Below are positions 25,152-32,105 of a stretch of 32,105 bases of DNA, piece after piece. This stretch comes from Candidatus Kaiserbacteria bacterium CG10_big_fil_rev_8_21_14_0_10_45_20 (GTDB lineage: Bacteria; Patescibacteriota; Minisyncoccia; Phycocordibacterales; Phycocordibacteraceae): assembly GCA_002773335.1 (NCBI GenBank), contig PFBH01000016.1:12503-44607 (forward strand), given 5' to 3'. How positions within the stretch are numbered: the stretch's first letter is position 1; every line of letters starts with the position of its first letter. Made by a program: the position numbers and the translations under genes. The notes under the pieces were generated by a model, which was not told where the DNA came from, did no database searches, and saw nothing but the letters and a program-made list of their open reading frames with translations.

Positions 25152-25283
25152 CTAGTTATTAGTCATTAGTGCTTAGAAAAACACATTGATCTAAAATAAA
25201 TATTAATGAGAGGCGTCGGGCGTCTCTCATTTTGCTAAAAGCAGAGTACTCTAACTCCCTAGTGCCTTTTCTACTAAACACTG
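25152..25283. mobile_element. MITE-like element, copy 2 (inverse orientation to 19402-19555)
   Basis: Reverse complement reads CAGTGTTTAG...GGCACTAGGGAGTTAGAGTACTCTGCTTTTAGCAAAATGAGAGACGCCCGACGCCTCTCATTAATATTTATTTTAGATCAATGTGTTTTTCTAAGCACTAATGACTAATAACTAG, near-identical to copy 1. Confidence 0.75.
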
Positions 25284-25285
25284 TT

Positions 25286-26794
25286 CTACTGTGGTGCTGA
25301 AATACACGAATCGAGAGATGCGTTTATAATGCCCATCATATTTTGTAGATTTGCCCTGTCAGCTTGGACTGAAAGTATGTCTGTGTTAGTGCCGTGTATC
25401 CCCTGCTGGATAAACGAGTCATAAATTTCAACAGTTGATTCAAACTCTTGCAGTGTTTGTGCACGGAGCGTATCTGTTCGCAGTTCGATAAGAACGTTAA
25501 GTGAGTCTTCTGAATTTTCAAGCAGTGCCAAGTATCGGGAGCGGTTTGTTTCAATTATCTGTTTTATTATCGCTATTAAGTCTGTTGCAACAACCCCTTC
25601 CATACCAATACCTTTCAGGGTCGCCTCGCCTTCTGTTGAAATTGGAGTGTCACATTGAGCAAACAAAGTAAGAGTTGTTTCAAAATTATCCAATTCGTCC
25701 AATGTTTCGTTTAGCGTAGCTCTGTACGTTTCTTGAAAATCAATTGAGCGATCAAGATCGTTTCCGATGACGTTTCCTACCGCTGTTCGTGCGTTTACGT
25801 TTGACTCTTCAACGAGTCTTTCAAGAAATGACCCCTGCCCCCCGGACCGCTGTGAAAGACCGCGCAATCCCTGTGCTCCGGTAATAACTTGTTGCGAAAG
25901 CTGAGCCAAAAGCGCGTTGATAATCTCGTCAATTTCGTCTGCAAGCTCTAGTTGTTTGAGGCCCGAGCCAAGGTGGTTAGAGAGCGTGTCGTTTACAATA
26001 GATCCCGGTGTGGTGATTTCGTAGCGGAGACACTCTCCCGGCTCTCCGGTAATAGGGTCTTTTTCGTACTCAACACATTGCCGTGGAGAAAGAAATCCCT
26101 GACCAAAATTTAAAAGACTTAACTGTTCTCCCTGCCTTGACGCGATACGCGCCTCAAGTTGCCCAGAAGAAACGAGGTATGCTCCGTATGGGTTATTTTG
26201 AATGTTTGTTGCAACACGAAACCATCCCGGCCACCCCCCTTCACTAAACGCTCCTGACAAAAACCGTTCCGAGTTTCCAACAACATCGTCCAGAGAACAG
26301 CGGATTCTCTCTTGAAACGGTTGACGGTTGACGGTAAGTGCCAGGCGCACATCAAGAGAAAACGGGCTACACAAAAAGCCAAGCTCTGTGCCTTGGATAA
26401 ACTCTAGTGACGTTTCGTCTGCGATCTCTCCCAAGTATCGGTTCAGGTCGGTTACAAATGATGGACCTCCCTCAAACCCGCCATTAATCCAGTTAACGAT
26501 ACTTTGCGTTGTTGCGGTAATGATTCCCTGACGTATTGCGACAACAAGCCCGTCAAGCACACAGTCTTTAATATTTTGCGTCTCAAGTTTGAGATTGGCC
26601 GACGCGTCATTTACTTGAACCGCAGACGCAATACCAACAGTACTTGTGACCGCAGTGGTAACAGCTGTTTTAACAGCGCCCCCAGCCTCAGCCGCGCCAC
26701 ATCCAAAAATACCTCCGAGCGATATTGCCTGCGCGCTATGCACCGGAATGACTAAGAGAAGCATTATTGAAAGAGAAATTAATATTTTTTTCAT
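25286..26794 (-). CDS. Secreted hypothetical protein, T4SS-cluster associated
   Basis: Signal peptide MKKILISLSIMLLLVIPVHSAQA, 502 aa, several Cys, predicted helical. Confidence 0.75.
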   Translation of the reverse strand: MKKILISLSIMLLLVIPVHSAQAISLGGIFGCGAAEAGGAVKTAVTTAVTSTVGIASAVQVNDASANLKLETQNIKDCVLDGLVVAIRQGIITATTQSIVNWINGGFEGGPSFVTDLNRYLGEIADETSLEFIQGTELGFLCSPFSLDVRLALTVNRQPFQERIRCSLDDVVGNSERFLSGAFSEGGWPGWFRVATNIQNNPYGAYLVSSGQLEARIASRQGEQLSLLNFGQGFLSPRQCVEYEKDPITGEPGECLRYEITTPGSIVNDTLSNHLGSGLKQLELADEIDEIINALLAQLSQQVITGAQGLRGLSQRSGGQGSFLERLVEESNVNARTAVGNVIGNDLDRSIDFQETYRATLNETLDELDNFETTLTLFAQCDTPISTEGEATLKGIGMEGVVATDLIAIIKQIIETNRSRYLALLENSEDSLNVLIELRTDTLRAQTLQEFESTVEIYDSFIQQGIHGTNTDILSVQADRANLQNMMGIINASLDSCISAPQ

Positions 26795-27624
26795 ACGCGT
26801 TTTTTAAGGGCTGAAGTAAATGTAAATAAACTGTTTAGTGCTTCTTGAAGTGATGACTCTGCGTCAGAAAATTTTCCGACTAAAATGAGGGCGTCTACCG
26901 AGTCGCCACCCCACGCGCTCATTTGTTCTACCGCTAACGCTATTTTGGACATACTGTTTACCAAATCCAAATGTTCTTCCACCACCTCTTCGGGGACAGC
27001 GGTGTTTAACAGTATATTTTTTATAGATGTGTATGTTAACGCGACAGACTTTAGTTTTTTGAGTTCCGAAGAGCTGTTTTCACTCATTGCTCGGGCAAAA
27101 GTATTCAGTTCGTACTCTGTAACAGTGTTTGCACTTCTAAAGGCTTTGTTGATAGCCTCTTCGTACGCGCGTATAGAGTATCCGCTTTCTATGGTGAGCG
27201 AGCTTTGTGTGTATGTTGTCGCGGATGGAAATTTGTCAATTTGATGTGAGGCAATCTCGCTCAGTTTAGCGTTTGCAACACTTGCGTTGATACTCTCTTC
27301 CCCCTTCAACTCTGAGTACGTTACAAACAGTTCGCGAGCAAGTGCCTCAGAAGAGGCAAGGCCTCGTGGAGCCGTGTACGGGCCTTCTTCTGCTGAAGCG
27401 GTGTTTGTATTTTTTGTAATGCCGATTTTTAGCAGTTCTTCTCGCCAGTCTTCAAGAGCATTGTTATTGGCAGTTTGTATTGGTGCCTCCGGTACCGAGA
27501 TTATCTTTCCTGTTGCCTGATTTTCAGAAAGAGAGTCATGGGAAAGAAACAGAGCACCAGCCATTATCAGGGCGGCTAACACTCCCGCAATAATAACAAC
27601 ACTCGCACTGTTTCTACGTTCCAT
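26791..27624 (-). CDS. Membrane-anchored hypothetical protein
   Basis: N-terminal TM SASVVIIAGVLAALIMAGALFL; 4-nt overlap with the following ORF. Confidence 0.75.
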   Translation of the reverse strand: MERRNSASVVIIAGVLAALIMAGALFLSHDSLSENQATGKIISVPEAPIQTANNNALEDWREELLKIGITKNTNTASAEEGPYTAPRGLASSEALARELFVTYSELKGEESINASVANAKLSEIASHQIDKFPSATTYTQSSLTIESGYSIRAYEEAINKAFRSANTVTEYELNTFARAMSENSSSELKKLKSVALTYTSIKNILLNTAVPEEVVEEHLDLVNSMSKIALAVEQMSAWGGDSVDALILVGKFSDAESSLQEALNSLFTFTSALKKRV

Positions 27625-27680
27625 TTGATTACAGTATACAACTGAATCTGACAGGTTTTTTACTATGGTAAGGTAAGTGT

Positions 27681-28031
27681 GTGAAAAGAATTACTATCGC
27701 TCTTCTTGTTATTGGCATACTCGTTACCCCTTATACTGTTTCGGCGTTCTCGTTTGGTGGGAAAATTGTCTCTCCTCCTGTTGTGTGTGACACGGGAGTG
27801 CTTTTCTTTATAAAGGGGTTTCCATATACAGGTCCAATTATGTGGACTCCCGGCACCACAAAACCCAATTTGGTAAATATGAGCGTGCCTCCGGTATTTG
27901 GTCAATGCGTACTTGGAAGGCTGGCACCAACCTTTCATATCTGCACCGTTGCGGGCGCTCCTGTTGGCGGTGGGTTTACCATAGCCCCCATTCCAGGGTA
28001 TGGATCTTCTGTCCCAGGGTGTTTTTTCTAA
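27681..28031 (+). CDS. Small secreted hypothetical protein with four Cys in the mature part
   Basis: Signal peptide MKRITIALLVIGILVTPYTVSAFS, Gly/Pro-rich mature part; opposite strand to the T4SS-like genes; GTG start. Confidence 0.65.
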   Translation: MKRITIALLVIGILVTPYTVSAFSFGGKIVSPPVVCDTGVLFFIKGFPYTGPIMWTPGTTKPNLVNMSVPPVFGQCVLGRLAPTFHICTVAGAPVGGGFTIAPIPGYGSSVPGCFF

Positions 28032-28037
28032 ATCGCT

Positions 28038-28856
28038 CTATTGTCCCGCTTTTCGGTTGAGTTCGTGAACCAGACGAAACCATTTTTCTAGAGGAACATC
28101 TTCTGCGCGCACCATTTCAGGAAGCTTCAGTTTTTCAAAAACTTCTTTTAAATCTTCTTTTTTACCAAAACCACTTAAGTTACCAAGCAGTGTTTTTCTT
28201 TTTTGTGCAAACCCCGCTTTTATTACTTTAAAAAACCGGCCCTCTTCTTTTGCGTTCTTCAAATTTTTGCTTGAGATATTGCTAATGGCAAGAATAGCCG
28301 AGTCTACCGATGGTGGTGGGTTAAAGCTCCCTGCTTTTACTGTTTTTACGTATTTTGGATCACCGTACGCTTTTACCGATAATGAGAGTATGCTTTCTTT
28401 TTTTGAGCGCGCGATTCTTTCGGCAACCTCTTTTTGCACCAACAGCGCGATTATCTCTGGCTTTGGGTTTGAGCTTAAAAACAGCTTTAGCAGTTCGCCG
28501 GTGATGTAGTACGGAATGTTTGCGGCAACAGAGTACGGAGCGCGTATTTCAAATTCAGAAGATGCCAGTACCGTACGCGCGTCCCCTTCTATAAGAACGA
28601 GTTGCCCGTTTTTTATCTCTGCTTCAAACATTTTTTGAAGCACCTCAACCATTCCAGAGTCTTTTTCTATTGCAGTAACGTTTGCGCCAAGGTCTAATAA
28701 CTGTTTTGTCAGGATTCCTTTTCCCGGACCAATTTCTAAAATATTTTTTTTATTGGCGGCGCCTCCCGCTTCGGCAACACTCTTGGCGATTGCCGTTGAG
28801 GTCAAAAGGTGTTGCCCGAGGTGTGCCCCCCGCCTCTTTTTTGTAGTTTTTTTCAT
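28038..28856 (-). CDS. rsmA: 16S rRNA dimethyladenosine transferase RsmA/KsgA
   Basis: LGQHLLTS, ILEIGPGKGILTKQLLDLGANVTAIEKD, VAANIPYYITGELL, VQKEVAERI, FNPPPSVDSAILAI. Confidence 0.94.
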   Translation of the reverse strand: MKKTTKKRRGAHLGQHLLTSTAIAKSVAEAGGAANKKNILEIGPGKGILTKQLLDLGANVTAIEKDSGMVEVLQKMFEAEIKNGQLVLIEGDARTVLASSEFEIRAPYSVAANIPYYITGELLKLFLSSNPKPEIIALLVQKEVAERIARSKKESILSLSVKAYGDPKYVKTVKAGSFNPPPSVDSAILAISNISSKNLKNAKEEGRFFKVIKAGFAQKRKTLLGNLSGFGKKEDLKEVFEKLKLPEMVRAEDVPLEKWFRLVHELNRKAGQ

Positions 28857-28916
28857 ACGTATTGAAATCTCGTGTGTAACGATACCTCTTCTCTCTATTC
28901 TACTACCTTCTTGAGG

Positions 28917-31900
28917 TCACTCTATGATGATGCCGTCGTTGTCGTACGCGTCAGGTTCTCGCTGGTCTTGCCACAAAGGAAACGCTACAGTCTGAGTTAG
29001 CGCAGGGTCTATCTCCATAATAAACTCTGACGGCGTTTGGATTGAACGAGTTCCAAAAATTCGTCGCGAGAGCGCGTACGAGAGGTACGCAATTTTTCGA
29101 GCTCTCGTTATTGCGACGTAAAAAAGTCTGCGCTCTTCTTCTGTGTCTACGTCACTGCCGTCGCGCTCGTGCGGGAAGAGTCCTTCTTCCAAACCAACGA
29201 TAAACACTACGGGAAACTCTAGCCCTTTTGAGGCATGAACGGTCATTAATTTTACTCCCGGTCTGTCTTCCTTTTTTACAGGGAGCTCGTCTTGGTCAGA
29301 CTGCAACGCGGATTCTTCTAGTAGCTTTTGGATACCCTCACCTTGTGGAAGCGCGTCATACTTGGACGCAACCGAGACCAACTCTTTTAAGTTTTCCAGT
29401 CTCTCTTCGTTCTCTCCCTTTCCTTGTTCGTAGTGGGCTTTCATACCGCTGTCATCAAGGAGCTTCTTTATTACCTCAGAGGGTTTTTCTGTTTTAATGC
29501 GCTCTCCGAGTTTTTGTATGAGTACGCGAAAGGCATGCACTTTTGCTCGGATTGCCGGAGAGAGAGCGTGATCTTGCCCGCTCAACACTTTTGCCACGGT
29601 TACCTTTCCAATGCCACGCGCCGGAGTGTTAATGACGCGAGCAAGGTCAGTAGAGCTCTCAGGATTTTCAGCAAGGCGGAGGTACGAGAGGACGTCTTTA
29701 ATTTCTTTTCTCTCAAAGAAACGTGTTCCAAGCACTTGGTATGGAACGCCACTCTTTAGAAATGCCTCTTCAAGCGCGCGTGATTGAAAGTTGGCGCGAT
29801 AGAGCACGGCAATGTCTTCTGCCACAAAACCGCTATCGATCAGGTTTTTACACTCTGCGGTGACAAACCGCGCCTCCTCCTCTTCTGACACCAACCCCGC
29901 GATTTTAATTGCCTCTCCGTCGTCGTTTTCGGTAATCAGAACCTTGTCTTTCCTCCGTACGTTTTTTGCAATAGCATCGTTTGCCACCTGCAGAATGTTT
30001 TTTGTGGAACGGTAATTGCGAGATAGTAAGACTGTTGTTGTACCGGGAAAATCGTTTTCAAAATTTAAAATGTGTTCAATTGATGCTCCACGCCAGCTAT
30101 AGATGCAGTTGTGCGTAGTAATACCGTTTGCGATAAAGTTGTGCGTGCTTTCAACATCAATGTCGTATACAGGCGACTCTTTTGAATCAATTGTTTCAAC
30201 ACTTTTGACCACGTCATATGCTCCATTTTCTGAAAAAAGAGCCATACCGGGCACCAGTGATTCGGCAGGCATAAATCGAAGCGAGTTGGATGTTCGCGTT
30301 AAATCTTCTTTTTTGCCGAGTCGGGCGTTTTGCACCACTTCTGTTTCGGGTAGAGTTTCTTGTATTTTTTTTACGAGAGCGAGCACCTCTGCGTAGTCTT
30401 TGTTACACGTTTCCATTCGCCAACTTGCAGACCCCTTTTTTGCACTCCGGATTGAAAAACCAGCTACTTTCAATGCATTTTTCCCAGCTGAATCACGTCC
30501 CACCATCGCAATGCGGTGCATAGGGCGCGCTCCTCGTCTGTCACCACAGAGCGTTACTGTTACCGAACGACGTACCCCCGTTTCTGACTGCGCTCTATGG
30601 TGCGGGTATTCTCTATATATGTTTTTATCTCGCATAAGTCGTAGCGCACCCCGCTCTGTGTCAAAAGATTTGAACAGCGCGTCAAGTACCTCCTGGTCGT
30701 GGACATACCCGTTTGTACTTATCCCTTTGCGTGCGACAAAAGGAAGCGTCGGGATACCGTAGCGCAAAGAGAGCGAGTATTCGTGCACGCGCGCTTCTTG
30801 AGGGGTGTTAAACACCCCAACAATCCATGCCGCGTCCGCATGTTCATGAACGCACCGTTGTTTAAAACCGACTCTCGCCTTTGCGCTTTTGGTATACACC
30901 TGACTGGTCCCCAGTCTCCAGCCAACACCTTTTTTATACATAAGGTAGGTAAAGTGATATTGTGGCGCGATGCCAAGTCGGTAGTCGGCAAAATGTATAT
31001 GCTGAGGAGTGCTGACGAGAGTTTTCCCAGATTCTGTCGCAATGCGAATTAGGTGTTTTCGGTGTACTCGTGTGCGTGTTTTAGTTACCGTCGCGGGTCG
31101 CATATCACCACTTCCATAGTTTGAAAGCACCACATCTCCCTCTTTGACTTTTTCAATTGGTTTCTGTGATCCGTTTGCCATCGTGACACGTGTTCCTTTT
31201 ACAAGACATTGGTCCGCGTCGCCAACAACACAGATATTTTTTTGTTTCTCGGCGAGGGTGCGAACGATTTCATACTGCACGTAGTTTGTGTCTTGGTACT
31301 CGTCAACATGAATGTGCGTCCACGCCTTTTGAAAGTACTCTCGTATATCAGAATGCTTTGTAAGGAGACGGTACGCGGTAAGCAGGATGTCATCAAAATC
31401 AAGTGCGTTCTCTTTCTTGAGTATTGCTTCGTACTTTTCCCATACTTCGGCAATTGCCTCGTCTATATACGAAGAGGCTCCTTCTGAACGAAACTCTTCT
31501 GAGCCACGCGCAAAGCCCTTGTGCCTTCCCATTACCGCAAGCACACGCGAAGGCTCAAGCTCTTTTGGATCAAATCCCGCAGACTCTATCGCCTTTTTGA
31601 CTGCTCGCAGTGAATCAGACCTATCAAATATTGAGAAACGCTTTGGGAGTCCCGCCTGCGTATGGAAAGTTTTTATAATGTGGAGAGAGAGACCATGAAA
31701 CGTGGCGGCAAACGGTTTAGGTGCGTGTGTACCAAGTGGCGAAAGGGCCCACTCACTGTTGAGTGCCCTTGCTATCCTCTCTTGCACTTCTTTTGCGGCC
31801 TTGTTGGTAAACGTTACCGCTAAAATATTTTCTGGTGCAACGCCAGATTTTATGAGTGCAACGATTCGCTCTACGATAACGCGCGTTTTTCCCGCGCCAG

Positions 31901-31973
31901 CTCCGGCCAAAATCAAAAGAGGTCCGTCTTTGTGAGACACGGCCTTTTGTTGCTCTGGGTTGAGTTCAGACAT
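28917..31973 (-). CDS. UvrD/PcrA-family superfamily 1 helicase interrupted by an intein
   Basis: LNPEQQKAVSHKDGPLLILAGAGAGKTRVIVERI, VDEYQDTNYVQYEI, VVGDADQ|...|CIYSWRGASIEHIL, LLSRNYRST, VKLMTVHASKGLEFPVVFIVGLEEGLFPH, EERRLFYVAITRA. Confidence 0.95.
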   Translation of the reverse strand: MSELNPEQQKAVSHKDGPLLILAGAGAGKTRVIVERIVALIKSGVAPENILAVTFTNKAAKEVQERIARALNSEWALSPLGTHAPKPFAATFHGLSLHIIKTFHTQAGLPKRFSIFDRSDSLRAVKKAIESAGFDPKELEPSRVLAVMGRHKGFARGSEEFRSEGASSYIDEAIAEVWEKYEAILKKENALDFDDILLTAYRLLTKHSDIREYFQKAWTHIHVDEYQDTNYVQYEIVRTLAEKQKNICVVGDADQCLVKGTRVTMANGSQKPIEKVKEGDVVLSNYGSGDMRPATVTKTRTRVHRKHLIRIATESGKTLVSTPQHIHFADYRLGIAPQYHFTYLMYKKGVGWRLGTSQVYTKSAKARVGFKQRCVHEHADAAWIVGVFNTPQEARVHEYSLSLRYGIPTLPFVARKGISTNGYVHDQEVLDALFKSFDTERGALRLMRDKNIYREYPHHRAQSETGVRRSVTVTLCGDRRGARPMHRIAMVGRDSAGKNALKVAGFSIRSAKKGSASWRMETCNKDYAEVLALVKKIQETLPETEVVQNARLGKKEDLTRTSNSLRFMPAESLVPGMALFSENGAYDVVKSVETIDSKESPVYDIDVESTHNFIANGITTHNCIYSWRGASIEHILNFENDFPGTTTVLLSRNYRSTKNILQVANDAIAKNVRRKDKVLITENDDGEAIKIAGLVSEEEEARFVTAECKNLIDSGFVAEDIAVLYRANFQSRALEEAFLKSGVPYQVLGTRFFERKEIKDVLSYLRLAENPESSTDLARVINTPARGIGKVTVAKVLSGQDHALSPAIRAKVHAFRVLIQKLGERIKTEKPSEVIKKLLDDSGMKAHYEQGKGENEERLENLKELVSVASKYDALPQGEGIQKLLEESALQSDQDELPVKKEDRPGVKLMTVHASKGLEFPVVFIVGLEEGLFPHERDGSDVDTEEERRLFYVAITRARKIAYLSYALSRRIFGTRSIQTPSEFIMEIDPALTQTVAFPLWQDQREPDAYDNDGIIIE
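30108..31208 (-). other. In-frame intein (367 aa, C1 to N367) in the UvrD/PcrA helicase, inserted at GDADQ^CIYSWRG
   Basis: Starts CLVKGTRVTMANGSQKPIEKVKEGDVVLSN (block A); GKTLVSTPQHIHF (block B TxxH); ends YDIDVESTHNFIANGITTHN with +1 Cys (blocks F/G). Removal restores a GDADQCIYSWRGA helicase motif. Confidence 0.95.
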
Positions 31974-32026
31974 CGTACGTTAGATTTTAGCAGGATTAGG
32001 CTCTGGGTGTTAGTTTAAAACATACC

Positions 32027-32105
32027 TCATATATCATAGATCAAATATCATAGCTTCATATTTTATAGCCCGTACACAATATTTCATAGCTCATACAGCA
32101 TATTT
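32027..32105. repeat. TCATANN-like heptad array, about 11 units, running off the window
   Basis: TCATATA TCATAGA TCAAATA TCATAGC TTCATAT TTTATAG CCCGTAC ACAATAT TTCATAG CTCATAC AGCATAT TT. Confidence 0.7.

Noticed and set aside
29228-31935. Plus-strand ORFs opposite the helicase (for example 29424-29759, 30699-31052)
   Set aside because: Antisense shadows of a well-supported helicase/intein CDS with no recognisable domains.

Overview
The window looks like a chromosomal segment of a Patescibacteria/CPR (Parcubacteria-like) bacterium. This is inferred from gene content and style; no search was run. Left to right: polA (partial, minus), tsaE, a GspE/PilB-type ATPase, a strongly structured intergenic RNA candidate, ruvB, a decayed four-helix-bundle (S23/IVP) ORF, ruvC, a very acidic 58-aa ORF, tyrS, a class A PBP, the dnaN/dnaA/rpmH/rnpA/yidC replication-origin-type block, and a long minus-strand type IV secretion-like cluster (VirB2-like pilin, VirB4, TraC-like, PrgI, VirB6-like and several secreted or membrane hypotheticals). 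It ends with rsmA and a UvrD/PcrA helicase carrying a 367-aa intein. The most unusual signal is a network of intergenic tandem repeats with a strict 7-bp period. The families are TTAGTNN, TACTNNA, CCTAANN-like and TCATANN-like. In two places inverted heptad arrays of different sequence families bracket an S23-type four-helix-bundle ORF, giving compact elements of about 415-445 bp. One sits between ruvB and ruvC and is frameshifted; the other sits inside the T4SS-like cluster and is intact. Two ORF-less derivatives with a GAGACGTCGGACGTCTC-type hairpin lie in inverted orientation 5.7 kb apart. Heptads supply the 3' end of ruvB, the 3' end of the intact S23 gene and a -10-like hexamer for ruvC. 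I propose these as a candidate undescribed mobile or repeat-spreading system.
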